Shown here piece by piece: positions 42,711 through 52,480 of a stretch of DNA of 64,000 nt (positions within the stretch are counted from its first letter, which is position 1; each line of letters starts with the position of its first letter). The stretch covers positions 124,001 through 188,000 of the forward strand of contig CAVWNW010000008.1 in the NCBI GenBank assembly GCA_963756425.1, read 5' to 3'. The notes beneath the pieces are model-generated. The model was not told where the DNA came from, did not search any database, and saw only the letters and a list, made by a program, of their open reading frames with translations. A program made the translations under genes and the position numbers. The DNA is from DASQUK01 sp963756425. GTDB lineage: Bacteria; Actinomycetota; Acidimicrobiia; Acidimicrobiales; VFJN01.

Positions 42711-43568
42711 TCAGACCGCGGCCACTGGCCGCACACGGGGCCGGGCGCACACGAACACGCCCGTTTCCTTGCTGACGCGCATCCGTCCGGCACCGGCGGC
42801 GAACCGGCGGTGTACGGCCTCGACGACACGGTGAAGGTCTTCCGGGCTGGCGCCTTCCACCGGCGGCGTCGACGCAAGGAACGCCAGCACGTCGTCGGGA
42901 TCGGCGCAGTCGAGCCAGTCGTCGTAGTGACGCCACTCCACGTCGGCGAAGCAGCCGCGCAGCATGGGCTCCCCCACCCCGATGCCGAAAGTGTCGACGG
43001 TGGCGAGAACACAGGGCCCACCGAACACCTCTGCGCGGATCTCGGCCAGCTCGCGCAGGTGAGAAGGACCCACGGTGCCGGCGATCAGCACGCCGTCCGG
43101 CCGCACCACCCGTGCCAGTTCGGATACCCCCAAGCGGGGATCGGGAACGTGGTAGAGCATGTGGTTGGCGACCACGACGTCGAAGCTGCGGGCGGCGAAC
43201 GGCAACGCCTGAACATCCGCGATGCGACCCTCGACCCGCCGGTGCCGCCCGAGACCGACGACCCGCCCCAGCGCCTCTGTCACCATGCCGGGCGACAGGT
43301 CGGTGAGGGTTAGGCAGAGGCCTCCGGGCAGATGCGCCGATGCCTCGGCCCACAACCAACCCGCGCCACAGCCGACCTCCAGCACCCGAGCCCCGGCCGG
43401 CCAGTCGATCTGCGTCACCACCCACGGGAACCAGGCGACCCGGGCGGTGCTGTACTTGACGTGGAGGCGCGCGCGGGCGGCCAAGCGCGTGCTGTCGCGG
43501 TACTGCACCTCGCGGAGGTAGGCCTGGTCGCCGCCCGCGAAAGGATCGCGTGCCGATGCTCCCCCCAT
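42711..43568 (-). CDS. Class I SAM-dependent methyltransferase, 285 aa
   Basis: Motif I VLEVGCGAGWLWAEA (about residue 62), motif II TDLSPGMVTEAL, motif IV FDVVVANHMLYHVPDP and post-motif LARVVRPDGVLIAGT. Ubiquinone/menaquinone-type methyltransferase 11 domain. C-terminal lid carries DDVLAFLASTPP. Substrate unknown. Confidence 0.87.
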   Translation of the reverse strand: MGGASARDPFAGGDQAYLREVQYRDSTRLAARARLHVKYSTARVAWFPWVVTQIDWPAGARVLEVGCGAGWLWAEASAHLPGGLCLTLTDLSPGMVTEALGRVVGLGRHRRVEGRIADVQALPFAARSFDVVVANHMLYHVPDPRLGVSELARVVRPDGVLIAGTVGPSHLRELAEIRAEVFGGPCVLATVDTFGIGVGEPMLRGCFADVEWRHYDDWLDCADPDDVLAFLASTPPVEGASPEDLHRVVEAVHRRFAAGAGRMRVSKETGVFVCARPRVRPVAAV

Positions 43569-43591
43569 CGGGCGCCGACGTTAGCGACTAA

Positions 43592-43630
43592 GAGGCCGAG
43601 CGGATAGGCGCGGAAGTGGGCACAGAACAG
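43592..43630 (-). repeat. 39-bp dispersed repeat, copy B
   Basis: Inverted copy of 30404-30442 (about 33/39). Lies between the stop of the minus-strand gene at 43673 and the methyltransferase start at 43568. Confidence 0.6.
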
Positions 43631-43672
43631 CACGGCATTGGAACGTGAGCCCAGGTACAGCTCGCGCAGCTC

Positions 43673-44131
43673 CTAAGGCGTGTCCAGGGCCGAGACGATC
43701 TCCTCTGTGACATCCGCCTCGGTGAGTTCCAGGCTGATCGCCACGATCCGCACGATGGACAAGAGCGCCAACCACGCCCCGAACAGCGCCCGCTCGGGCC
43801 CCAGGTCGGCCACGACCGGGTCCGCTGGGGGCCGGATCCCGCCCGCCGTTGCCGCCGCCGCCGTCATCATCCGCGCCAGCACGTCGACGCTGTCGGGGGC
43901 CACTGCGCCGTCCACGGCCATGCGTTCGAGCAGCTCGTCGAGATCGATGGCCTCGTCCGTCTCGGCCACCAGGCGGCGCAGCGCCACGGCAGCGGCGTCG
44001 AGCAGCCCGCCCGCAACGGCCTCGGGGCCGAGCTTGGCCACCGCATCGCGCAGGGTCAGGGCAGCCTGGCCTGGCTCGTGCTCCAGCACCTGCACCTCTA
44101 GGGCCTCGCGGACCGCCGTTTCCACCTCCAT
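43673..44131 (-). CDS. Unknown protein, 152 aa
   Basis: Acidic, mostly helical protein starting MEVETAVREALEV. A hydrophobic stretch near the C-terminus (ALFGAWLALLSIVRIVAISLEL) may be a membrane helix or buried core. ATG 44131 is chosen since upstream frame is Arg/Ser-rich. Divergent from the gene at 44229. No family recognised. Confidence 0.6.
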   Translation of the reverse strand: MEVETAVREALEVQVLEHEPGQAALTLRDAVAKLGPEAVAGGLLDAAAVALRRLVAETDEAIDLDELLERMAVDGAVAPDSVDVLARMMTAAAATAGGIRPPADPVVADLGPERALFGAWLALLSIVRIVAISLELTEADVTEEIVSALDTP

Positions 44132-44228
44132 GCCGCGCAGCCTAGAGCCAGCCCGGGGCACCTCGATGACGGCCTCCCAACGTGGCGCAGGCACGGGCGA
44201 TGTCTGCGGACGTGCGTACGGTGGAAGG

Positions 44229-44702
44229 ATGCCGAGGGAACCCCTGACTGTTGAGTTCCGCGAGGACGCGCGCGACGCGGTGATCGACCGCATGGCTGAG
44301 ATGGCGTCGGCGCAGGGCGGCTGGCTGAACCTGAGCCCGGGGCTCGACATGGACTTCCCCCCGCCGGACCGGAGCCCACTCGCCTCGCTGCTGGGCAGCC
44401 GCGGCCCGACCGTGCCCATGGGCACCTGGACTCCTCCGCACGGGCGCGAGCCGGCGACGGCCGGCATCGTGCATGCCGAGGGACCCAAGGCGGTGCGGCT
44501 GCTGGAAGAGCGGGGGGCGCCCGTCCCGGCCGGCTGGCGAGTGCTGCAGGACCATCCCAAGCGGGGCCTGGTGGTGGCGGTGGTGGGCGGCTCCGAGCGC
44601 CCCGATCTCGACCGTGCCCTCGTGTGGCTGGTCGCCGCCACCGGGGCGCTATGCCGTTGGCCGCGCACCGGTGAGTGGCGAGCGCTCTTCTACCTCCGCT
44701 GA
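44229..44702 (+). CDS. Unknown protein, 157 aa
   Basis: Starts at ATG after GGAAGG. Contains FREDARDAVIDRMAEMAS and a later LVVAVVGGSERPDLDRALVWLV strand-helix segment. Soluble, mixed alpha/beta. No family recognised. Confidence 0.7.
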   Translation: MPREPLTVEFREDARDAVIDRMAEMASAQGGWLNLSPGLDMDFPPPDRSPLASLLGSRGPTVPMGTWTPPHGREPATAGIVHAEGPKAVRLLEERGAPVPAGWRVLQDHPKRGLVVAVVGGSERPDLDRALVWLVAATGALCRWPRTGEWRALFYLR

Positions 44703-44754
44703 CGACCTGAGCCGGGGAGCGGCGGCCGTTCGCCCTGGGCCTTCCCCTCCGGGC

Positions 44755-46368
44755 TCAGCGGCCGACCGCCTTCTCGGCGGTGTCGCGGGCCCAGCGGTAG
44801 TCGGCCTTGCCGGACGGCGAGCGCACGATGCGCTCGACGATGATTAGGTGCTTGGGCGCCTTGTACCCGGCCAGCGACGTCTTGCAGTGGGCCGCCAGGT
44901 CGGTGAGGTCCGGCTCGGTGCCCGGCACCGCCTGCACCACGGCGGTGACGGCGCTCCCCCAGCGTTCGTCGGGGACGCCCACGACCACACAGTCGTAGAC
45001 GCTCGCATGGGCCTTGAGCGCCGCCTCCACCTCCTCCGGGAAGACCTTCTCCCCGCCGGTGTTGATCGACACCGCACCCCGGCCCCGCAGCTCGATCGAT
45101 CCGTCGGCGGTCACGGTGGCGACGTCGCCGGTCACCAGCCAGCGCTGACCGTCCCGCTCGACGAACGTGGCCGCCGTCTTGTCGGGATCGTTGTAGTAGC
45201 CGAGCGGCAGGCGGCCCCCTGCCAACACGTGGCCCACGACGCCGGACCCCGGTAGCACCTCGTGGCCGTCGTCGTCGACCACGATCGTGGGCTTGGCCGG
45301 CGCGTTGAACCGCACGGGGCTGTCGCCCGCCGGCCGATTCTTGGCCGACACCCGCATCGACACCTGGGTTCCGGCCTCCGAGGAGCCGAACCCGTCGGCT
45401 AGTCCCACGTGCGCGGGCAGCGTGGCGAACACCCGCTCCCGGGTGGACGGTGACATCGGTGCCCCGCCGTTCGAGAACGTGAACAGCGAGGTGACGTCGT
45501 AGCCGCCCGCCCGGTCCCAGGCATCGAGGAGCGGCCGGGCGACGGCGTCGCCCACGACCGTGAGCCCGTTCACCTGCTCGCGTTCGACGGTCCGCCACAC
45601 GGCGTCGGGGTCGAGGGATCCCGGCATCAGCACCACCTTACTGCCCGAGAACAGCCACCCCAGCGAGGTCCACTGCGCCGCCGCGTGCATCATCGGCGCC
45701 AGCGGAAGGAAGCAGATCGGCTGTTCGGAAATGCGGCCGGGAAGCTCGTCGGGGCGTTCGACGACGCCGAACAAGCGCATGGGGTCGCCGCCGCCGATGC
45801 ACGCGTAGAAGGCATCGACCTGACGCCAGACGACACCCTTCGGCAGGCCGGTCGTGCCGCCCGTGTAGATGATGTAGTGGTCGTCCTCGGACCGGACGAT
45901 GGCAGGGCGGTCGTCTTCGGCGGCGGCCAGCACCGCGTCGTATTCATCGCCCGTCACCAGCGTGAACCGGACTGCCGGGACGTTGCCGGATCCCACCACC
46001 GCGTGGACCGTGGGGGCCAGCGACGGCTGGGTGATCACGGCCACGGAGTCGCTGTTGTCCAGCAGGTAGCGGAGCTCGTCGGCGACGTACCGGTGGTTGA
46101 CGTTGATGGGGACGGCCCGCAGCGTGAACGCCGCCAGCATCGCCTCGAGGTACTCGGCGCAGTTCTCGAGGTAGAGGGCGACGTGGTCGCCACGACCGAT
46201 CCCCTGGCCGACCAGGTGGTTGGCCAGCCGACGGACGCGCTCGCCGAGCTGCGCGTAGGTGCGACGCTGGTCGCCGACCACGAGCGCCTCGCGATCGGGA
46301 ACGGCGTCAGCGGCCATCTCCCAGATCGATGCGAAGTTGAAGTTGGGGGGCGCCTTGACGGGGCTCAT
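44755..46368 (-). CDS. Acyl-CoA synthetase (FadD-like, AMP-forming), 537 aa
   Basis: Full-length fatty-acyl-AMP/CoA ligase. The P-loop YTGGTTGLPKGVVW is at about residue 170. The adenylate motif is FGSSEAGTQVS, the hinge GDVATVTADGSIELRGRGAVS, and the C-terminal catalytic Lys lies in SPSGKADYRWA. Adjacent LLM oxidoreductase on the same strand suggests shared catabolic context. Confidence 0.93.
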   Translation of the reverse strand: MSPVKAPPNFNFASIWEMAADAVPDREALVVGDQRRTYAQLGERVRRLANHLVGQGIGRGDHVALYLENCAEYLEAMLAAFTLRAVPINVNHRYVADELRYLLDNSDSVAVITQPSLAPTVHAVVGSGNVPAVRFTLVTGDEYDAVLAAAEDDRPAIVRSEDDHYIIYTGGTTGLPKGVVWRQVDAFYACIGGGDPMRLFGVVERPDELPGRISEQPICFLPLAPMMHAAAQWTSLGWLFSGSKVVLMPGSLDPDAVWRTVEREQVNGLTVVGDAVARPLLDAWDRAGGYDVTSLFTFSNGGAPMSPSTRERVFATLPAHVGLADGFGSSEAGTQVSMRVSAKNRPAGDSPVRFNAPAKPTIVVDDDGHEVLPGSGVVGHVLAGGRLPLGYYNDPDKTAATFVERDGQRWLVTGDVATVTADGSIELRGRGAVSINTGGEKVFPEEVEAALKAHASVYDCVVVGVPDERWGSAVTAVVQAVPGTEPDLTDLAAHCKTSLAGYKAPKHLIIVERIVRSPSGKADYRWARDTAEKAVGR

Positions 46369-46458
46369 GCCGCGGCTCTTGGGCTCCTCGGGTTTTGGCG
46401 GGCAAGCCTACGCGAGCGCCCTTCAGGCGCCTCGTGCGGCGACTGCGGCAGCCGGCCG

Positions 46459-47589
46459 TCACGCGGCCGGGGAGGCGGCGGCCTGTCGATACCGGGTCGT
46501 GGAATGCACCGGGTCGTCGTCGAACTGGGGGATGACCTCACGCCCGAACAGCTCCATCGATCCCACGACGACCTCAGTGGGCAGCGTGTTGGTGGTCGGG
46601 CTGAACGTGAGCTGGTCGAACCCCATGTCGACCCAGCGCTGAACGGACCGGGCACAGTCGTCGGGGTCGCCGACGGCGATGTACCCGTCGGCGGACAGGC
46701 GCTCGACCGCCTCGGGGCTGGGTTCGGGGATCTTCTCCGGCCACGGGGGCAGGTGCTTCGGCCGCGGGACGTTGTCGAGCCAGTGGTAGGCGAGCGACGA
46801 GTAGTAGTTCATGCCCATGGCGGATGCGACCTCGAACGCCTTGCGGCGGTCCTCCATGCACAGCATGTTCGTCACGCCCATGATGTTGTCGTTGGCGTAG
46901 TCGCCCACGGGGGTGGCGCCGCCGATGGCAGACTTGTACGCCTCGACGAGCGGCCGCATGTCGGTGGGCCGGCCGATGGCGAAGCAGAACACGCCCAGAC
47001 CGAGCTCACCGGCCTCGGTGAACGTGCCGGGGCTGCCGCCCGCCACCCACATGGCTGGGTGCAGCCGACCGTGCGGCTTGGGGAAGACCTTGCGCTCGGG
47101 CATCCGGAAGAAGTCGCCCTCGTAGCTGTAGGGCGCGTTCTTCCACATCTTCGGAATCTCGCGGATGGCCTCCCGCCACATCGCTTTGGTGATGTCGACG
47201 CTCGGAATGTCGAAGCCCAGCACCTCGGTGCTCGACGATCCCCGCCCGGTGCCGAACTCGAAGCGGTTGTTGGTCAGGTGGTCGAGCAGCGCGACGTTCT
47301 CGGCCACGCGCTGCGGCTTGTTCACCGGCGGCGTGATGTTGAAGATTGCCGAACCGAGGTGCACGCGCTCGGTCTGCCCGGCGCAGAAGCCGAGGAAGGC
47401 CTCGGGCCCGGGCATGTGGCTGTACTCGTCGAGGAAGTGGTGCTGCGGGCACCAGACGTACTTGAAGGCGTTGCGGTCGGCCGCCTTGGCGATCTCGACG
47501 TTGCGGAAGATGCGCTTGTGCTCTGCGTTGGGATCCTGATCGCGCTCGAACTGGGGCACGAACAGCTGGGCGAAGACGCCGAACTCCAT
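46459..47589 (-). CDS. LLM-class flavin-dependent oxidoreductase (luciferase-like), 376 aa
   Basis: Bacterial-luciferase TIM barrel. MEFGVFAQLFVPQFE N-terminus, WCPQHHFLDEYSHMP, then RFEFGTGRGSSSTEV and the C-terminal RWVDMGFDQLTFSP. FMN or F420 could be the cofactor; the cofC gene shows F420 is made in this organism. Monooxygenation of a catabolic intermediate is inferred from the FadD-like neighbour. Confidence 0.88.
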   Translation of the reverse strand: MEFGVFAQLFVPQFERDQDPNAEHKRIFRNVEIAKAADRNAFKYVWCPQHHFLDEYSHMPGPEAFLGFCAGQTERVHLGSAIFNITPPVNKPQRVAENVALLDHLTNNRFEFGTGRGSSSTEVLGFDIPSVDITKAMWREAIREIPKMWKNAPYSYEGDFFRMPERKVFPKPHGRLHPAMWVAGGSPGTFTEAGELGLGVFCFAIGRPTDMRPLVEAYKSAIGGATPVGDYANDNIMGVTNMLCMEDRRKAFEVASAMGMNYYSSLAYHWLDNVPRPKHLPPWPEKIPEPSPEAVERLSADGYIAVGDPDDCARSVQRWVDMGFDQLTFSPTTNTLPTEVVVGSMELFGREVIPQFDDDPVHSTTRYRQAAASPAA

Positions 47590-47610
47590 CCGCGAAGAAT
47601 AGAACGTGTT

Positions 47611-48228
47611 CTAGTTTTCGGCAAGCACGTCGACCCAACACCCTTCGAGGTGGTCGTCGACCACGCCGGCCGCCTGCATCAACGAGTACGCAACCGTGGG
47701 GCCCACGAATCGGAAGCCACGCGTGCGCAGGTCCTTAGCCAGGGCGGTGGACGCGGGGGTCACGCTGGGCACCTCCGCGAACGCTCGGAACCGACCGGGC
47801 GGGCGCTCGTCGGTGCCGGGCGCGTGGGAGAACACCACCTCGACCAGTGACCCGCCCTGCTCGTGGAGGGCCGCGACGGCCCGGGCGTTGGCGATGGTTG
47901 CCTGCACCTTGGCCCGATTGCGCACGATGCCCGTATCCGTGAGGAGCCGTGCCACATCGTGGTCGCCGTAGCCGGCGACGATGTCGGGCTCGAACGCGTC
48001 GAACGCCTCGCGGAAGCCAGGGCGTTTGCGGAGGACGATCAGCCAGGAGAGCCCCGACTGGAACGCCTCGAGGGACATGAGCTCGAACAATGCCCGCTCG
48101 TCGCGCAGCGGCCGGCCCCACTCCTGGTCGTGGTAGTCGATGTAGAGCGGGTCGCTGGTGCCCCAGCCGCAGCGCTGCTTGCCGTCGTCGCCCACCCATA
48201 GGTCGCTGTTGTCCGTGGTTTCCGTCAT
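47611..48228 (-). CDS. tag: DNA-3-methyladenine glycosylase I, 205 aa
   Basis: Removes 3-methyladenine from alkylated DNA. RCGWGTSDPLYIDYHDQEWG near the N-terminus supplies zinc Cys/His, LFELMSLEAFQSGLSWLIVL is the family core, and the second zinc pair lies in HLEGCW. ATG 48228 is used; the upstream 17 codons lack family match. Confidence 0.94.
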   Translation of the reverse strand: MTETTDNSDLWVGDDGKQRCGWGTSDPLYIDYHDQEWGRPLRDERALFELMSLEAFQSGLSWLIVLRKRPGFREAFDAFEPDIVAGYGDHDVARLLTDTGIVRNRAKVQATIANARAVAALHEQGGSLVEVVFSHAPGTDERPPGRFRAFAEVPSVTPASTALAKDLRTRGFRFVGPTVAYSLMQAAGVVDDHLEGCWVDVLAEN

Positions 48229-48618
48229 GTATCGGAGAGTAACGACGGGGTGTGACATCCAAGGAGAGTCGGCCATCAACCTGCGTTGCCCGTCGCCCTC
48301 GCCGAGGACGGCGCCGCGTCTGAGGTGTGCGCCGCCTCGATACGACGGAAAGCGCTCACTTCGCCGCTGTTAATGGCGGTTTGTTAGGAGATTGGGTGCG
48401 CGCTACCACGGCGGGTGGCGCCGAGGCGGATCAGAAGGGACGAGCAAGGTGGCGGGCAGCAAGCGCGCCCGGACGGCCACGGCGGGGTGTCCGGGCGATG
48501 GCCGCGGCGTGCGTCGCGGCGATGGACGGCGCCCGAGCAGCGGACGCATGCGCCTGTCCTTCCGCATCCCCAGCGTCTCCCGCCCTCGGTACCTCCCCTG
48601 CCCCCAGCGGAGTAACCC
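48229..48618. other. 390-bp gap
   Basis: No convincing gene. A short CCGC/GCGG hairpin followed by TTTGTT near 48365-48385 could be a weak terminator. Arg/Pro-rich frames in both strands look like shadows. Confidence 0.35.
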
Positions 48619-48969
48619 ATGGCATCGAACACCGACATCCTCCCGATCGGGACCAGCAGCGCCACGGGTGAGGCACCTCAGCCGCCCGGAGTCCGACGCG
48701 GCGCCTTCACGTGGGGCATGGTTGCCGCTGCGTGCATCGCACCGGTCGCCCTGGCGGCCGGCACCCTCGTCGCCGGTGACGACGACAGCGATATCCGGAT
48801 CAGGCGGTCGGACCCGCAGGCCGAGCGGTATCCACGCCCGGCGCCCCCCGAAAGGCAGGCCAAGACGGGCGGGCAGCATGGTGGCGCCGCCGTCCAACCG
48901 CCGGCAGGCGATGCCGACCCACCTGAACCCGAGTTCCTTCCGGGCTCCCGGCGCGTACCCACGAGGTGA
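48619..48969 (+). CDS. Small membrane-anchored protein, 116 aa
   Basis: ATG preceded by GCGGAG. One hydrophobic segment (about residues 30-49, FTWGMVAAACIAPVALAAG) precedes an acidic then Pro-rich tail. No family. Kept because of the ribosome site and the clean membrane segment. Confidence 0.45.
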   Translation: MASNTDILPIGTSSATGEAPQPPGVRRGAFTWGMVAAACIAPVALAAGTLVAGDDDSDIRIRRSDPQAERYPRPAPPERQAKTGGQHGGAAVQPPAGDADPPEPEFLPGSRRVPTR

Positions 48970-49435
48970 TCCACGCACGGTGGGCTCGTCAGCGGAACGC
49001 GATCGCTGGTGATGCTTTCCGTGGGGCGGATTTCTCCGGCCGGCACAGGGCGGAAGCTGTCGCCGCCCGGTGCCGGCCGGTCGAACGGAGTATGGGCGCC
49101 GGCCGTGATCAGAAGTCAGAACCGGACCCGAGCGCACCGATGTCGGGGTCCTCGGCCGCTCGCAGCGGGAAATCGGGCGCGCCCGCGGGGCCGCTGGACG
49201 TCGGTATGGTGACGCGTGATGCGGAGCGGTCGAGGACCGCAGAACGCCGAAGATGTCGCCGAAGCAGTTGAGCCGTCGTCCCCATGTGTCCCGTGGCCGG
49301 GCTGACACGCACGCTGGCCCCGGCCACCACGGTGGCTGGTTGCGTTGGTAGGCACGGAGGGGCATGTGCCAGGGAGTGGCACAGCTACGGCACGCCTCAC
49401 TGGGTGCGGAACTACGGCGGAAGGAGTCACATGCG
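48970..49435. other. 466-bp upstream region of the ferritin-like gene
   Basis: No gene recognised. GGAAGGAG lies directly before the start at 49436. I see no palindromic operator. Confidence 0.35.
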
Positions 49436-50494
49436 ATGACGACGCACGCGTTTGACACCGGCGAGCATGAGTGGGGCGTCGACAGCGCCGTCACCACCCT
49501 GTTCGACTTCGACTACGAGGCCGGGCGAGACCAGCTCCTGCGCCTCTACGACAAAGGCACCCACAAGCAATGGATCGGCTCCGAGCGGATCGACTGGTCG
49601 ACCGAGATCGACCCGAACAACCCGACGGGCCTGCCCGACGAGTTCATCCCGATCCACGGCACGCCGTGGTGGGACAAGATGAGCGATGCCGAGAAGGGTG
49701 AGGTCCGGCGCAACGTCGAGGCCTGGCGGTTCAGTCAGTTCATGCATGGCGAGCAGGGCGCGCTGATGTGCGCGGCCAAGATCGTGCAGACGGTGCCCGA
49801 CCTCGATTCGAAGTTCTACGCCGCCACCCAGACCATCGACGAGGCCCGTCACGTCGAGGTGTACAGCCGCTACCTGCACGACAAGATCGGGCTGGTCTAC
49901 CCGCTCAACCAGAACCTGCGCTCCCTGCTCGACGACGTCATCTCCGACAGCCGCTGGGACCTCACCTACCTGGGGATGCAGGTGCTCATCGAGGGTTTGG
50001 CGCTGGCCGCCTTCGGGCTCATCCGCCAGCAGGCGACCGATCCCCTGGCCAGGGCCATCAACACCTATGTCATGCAGGACGAGGCCCGCCATGTGATGTT
50101 CGGCCGGCTGGCGCTACGCGACTACTACCCCCAGCTCACCCAGCCAGAGCGCGACGAACGCGAGGAGTTCTGCGTGGACGCCTGCTACCGCATGCGCGAT
50201 CGCTTCCTCGGCGACGAGGTCTGGTCGACCCTTGGCCTGCCGCGAGAGGTCACCGACTACGTCAACAACAGCGAGGTGCTGCGCCAGTTCCGCGGCTTCC
50301 TGTTCCTACGGATCGTGCCGATCCTCCGTGACATAGGCCTGTGGGGCGGCAAGGTGCAGCAGGCGTTCGCCGACATGGGCGTGCTTGCCTTCGCCGACGC
50401 CGACATCGACGCCGCCATGGCCGATGACGACGCGGCCGGCGACGAGCTCGATGCCCGCATGGCCCACGTCAAGTCGGTGGCGGCCGAGGCCTGA
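49436..50494 (+). CDS. Diiron ferritin-like protein, 352 aa
   Basis: Two helix pairs carry carboxylate-bridge motifs: FMHGEQGALM with TIDEARHVEVYSRYLH, and LIEGLALAAFG with VMQDEARHVMFGRLAL. Four Glu and two His make a complete diiron site. About 350 residues and the sequence around the site fit ferritin-like diiron oxygenases related to AurF or R2-like oxidases. Substrate unknown. GGAAGGAG precedes ATG 49436. Confidence 0.83.
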   Translation: MTTHAFDTGEHEWGVDSAVTTLFDFDYEAGRDQLLRLYDKGTHKQWIGSERIDWSTEIDPNNPTGLPDEFIPIHGTPWWDKMSDAEKGEVRRNVEAWRFSQFMHGEQGALMCAAKIVQTVPDLDSKFYAATQTIDEARHVEVYSRYLHDKIGLVYPLNQNLRSLLDDVISDSRWDLTYLGMQVLIEGLALAAFGLIRQQATDPLARAINTYVMQDEARHVMFGRLALRDYYPQLTQPERDEREEFCVDACYRMRDRFLGDEVWSTLGLPREVTDYVNNSEVLRQFRGFLFLRIVPILRDIGLWGGKVQQAFADMGVLAFADADIDAAMADDDAAGDELDARMAHVKSVAAEA

Positions 50495-50580
50495 CCCGAG
50501 AAGGGGCCCTCGTAGCTCTCACTGCGTCAGCTCTGCCGGCCGGGCAACTCCCGTCGGCAGCTCCTCCTACACGCGCTGGT

Positions 50581-51117
50581 TCAGCGGGGATCCCGGCCGG
50601 TGTAGGCCAGTAGCCGGTCCTGCGGCGACGCATCATCGCCAATCGGGACCTCTGGCTTGAAGACGCCCTTCCGCTGTTCGTCGGTGAACTTCCCGTGCAC
50701 CATCTCGTATGCGGCCGCGGCGAGGCCATCGGGCATCGTCGCGTCCTGGCCCGTGGCGCGGGCCAGGTCCCAGGTATGCACGAGGAGGTCACTGAAGGCA
50801 ACGCCTAGTGCCGGACCCGTCTTCTCAATGGTCCTGGGTTCCGCATACGCGTCGAGCATGTCGCGCCGCACCGCCTCGAAGTCCGCCGCGGGGTCATCAC
50901 TCAGCGTCGCGGGGGGCGTTGGACTGGGGGGCGATGCGTCCTCGCCCCGAGCGGAGCCCAGGAAGTACCGCTGCGTCTCGAGGATGTGATCGAGCAGGGT
51001 GCGCACATCCCAGTCGTCGCACGGAGTCTCGGCGTCGAGCTTGTCAGCGGCGCCGGAGACCTTCTCGGTGGCCCATGAGCTCGCACGGTCGTACAGATCG
51101 AGCAGGTCGCGTTCCAT
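50581..51117 (-). CDS. TIGR03086/DinB-like maleylpyruvate-isomerase-N protein, 178 aa
   Basis: Mycothiol-dependent-isomerase-like four-helix bundle: TPCDDWDVRTLLDHILETQRYF (metal His) and LLVHTWDLARATG with the next His. ATG 51117 has an excellent ATAGGAGG site. Actinobacterial members are metal-dependent; most lack known substrates. Confidence 0.85.
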   Translation of the reverse strand: MERDLLDLYDRASSWATEKVSGAADKLDAETPCDDWDVRTLLDHILETQRYFLGSARGEDASPPSPTPPATLSDDPAADFEAVRRDMLDAYAEPRTIEKTGPALGVAFSDLLVHTWDLARATGQDATMPDGLAAAAYEMVHGKFTDEQRKGVFKPEVPIGDDASPQDRLLAYTGRDPR

Positions 51118-51454
51118 CGGTGACCTCCTATCGGCAATCGGGGTTTCTTTACCCGCTAACGGACGCGCGGAGCCGCGGGGCACTCGGGCCGACGCCCTCA
51201 TCCCCGGGCGTGGCCGGTGAAGGCCCGCTAGGGGGAAGTGACCTGCTGCTCTTCGCTGCAGACTGTCGATGACCAGGACCTTTACGTCTCGCCGGGTCTC
51301 ACGGTGTCACGATCACGAGCACGGCGGGCCCATAGCAGGCAGCCATGCGCACTCGGGACGTCAGTGCTAGACCGGTTGATCGCAGGCGGACGCAGGCTGG
51401 GCGAGCCAACTGAGGGGACCCTCGGCTATGTCCTCGAATGGGGAAGGACGGACC
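51118..51454. other. 337-bp gap holding the left pmbA-end repeat
   Basis: The only recognised item is the direct repeat at 51175-51226. The rest is unassigned; it should include the promoter of the secreted protein at 51455. Confidence 0.45.
51175..51226 (-). repeat. Direct repeat, left copy: duplicated 3' end of pmbA
   Basis: 52 bp match 53591-53642 at 47 positions in the same orientation. On the minus strand it reads AFTGHARG then a stop, like the AFTGNARG end of PmbA. It is orphaned here, 2.4 kb from the intact gene. Confidence 0.8.
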
Positions 51455-52300
51455 ATGCGCCTCAGGCTCGAGCGGATAATTGCGATCTCCATCGTTGCGC
51501 TCGGAGGGACGCTCGTCGGATCCGGGGCGACAGCGTCGGCTCAGACTGGCGCGGCCTTCGATTACGAGCCCACGGAGGGCCCGGTCGACACGGTCATCAC
51601 CATTACCAACGGTGGCTGCGACTCGGTACAGGAGGCCGGGGACGCCATCGCGCTCTACAGGGCGTCCGACGGTGCCCTGGTCGATGCGACAACTCAGCTG
51701 GGCAACGACCCGGCAAATCCCCGTCCCTGGACCACGAGGCTGATCGTCTCGCCCACGCTGCTCACCGCCGCCGGGACGACCGAGGCGACCACGCCAGGCG
51801 ACTACGCCGTCGCCCTCTTCTGCGACATCGGCTCAAGCTTCCGCCCCCCGAACGATCCCAACTTCCCGACCAGCCCTGGCGACGCCGATCTCACCCAACC
51901 GTTTGTTGTAACCGAGCCTGAACCCGAGCCCGAGCCGCTGCCCCTCGGTGTGACACCGACCAGCGGCTCGGTCGGAACCAGCGTGACCGTCTTCGGTCAG
52001 GGGTGTGTGAACGAGGTCGGCCCCGGCGTAGTCACCGTCCTGCTAGGTGGCGAGGGCGACAACCTGCAGTTCGAGGCGGGGAGCGCCCTCGAGAATGGGA
52101 GCTGGTCGCTGGCTTTCACCTTGCCGGAAAGTCTCGCTTCTGGCCCCCACCTACTCACCGCTGTCTGCGAGTTCCCTGCAAGCGGCGACGAGCTCGACTA
52201 CGCCGTCGTCGAATTCAACGTAACCGACGGAACGACGCTCGAGCCGCCCCCAGCCCCACCGGCGACCCCGGTCACCAAGCCCCCTACCTTCACCGGCTGA
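51455..52300 (+). CDS. Secreted protein with Ig-like (TIG-type) domains, 281 aa
   Basis: Signal peptide with cleavage after ATASA. Two beta-sandwich domains follow: one from about FDYEPTEGPVDTVITITNGGC, the second from LGVTPTSGSVGTSVTVFGQGC, each with a GxxGTxVTVxGxGC-like start as in IPT/TIG domains. They are separated by an EPEPEPEPLPL linker. Pro/Thr tail. It is the first gene inside the pmbA-repeat segment. Surface or extracellular role inferred. Confidence 0.75.
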   Translation: MRLRLERIIAISIVALGGTLVGSGATASAQTGAAFDYEPTEGPVDTVITITNGGCDSVQEAGDAIALYRASDGALVDATTQLGNDPANPRPWTTRLIVSPTLLTAAGTTEATTPGDYAVALFCDIGSSFRPPNDPNFPTSPGDADLTQPFVVTEPEPEPEPLPLGVTPTSGSVGTSVTVFGQGCVNEVGPGVVTVLLGGEGDNLQFEAGSALENGSWSLAFTLPESLASGPHLLTAVCEFPASGDELDYAVVEFNVTDGTTLEPPPAPPATPVTKPPTFTG

Positions 52301-52480
52301 TCCCGCGCCGGCGGACCGGCAGCTTCGCCGGCCGCCGTCAAAGTGAAGCGCCCCGCTTCCTGGCCGGGGGCTGCGCCGCGCCGGGCCGCGAGGCGCCAGC
52401 CCCACCTGCCGCCCCTCGGCCTACGGTTCGGGGAGCACCTGCGCTGGGGGTCGTCCCTCTCGTTCGATCGCGGACGATCA

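Noticed and set aside
45685..47850. 721-codon plus-strand frame
   Set aside because: Antisense to the FadD-like, LLM and tag genes, which have full motif sets.
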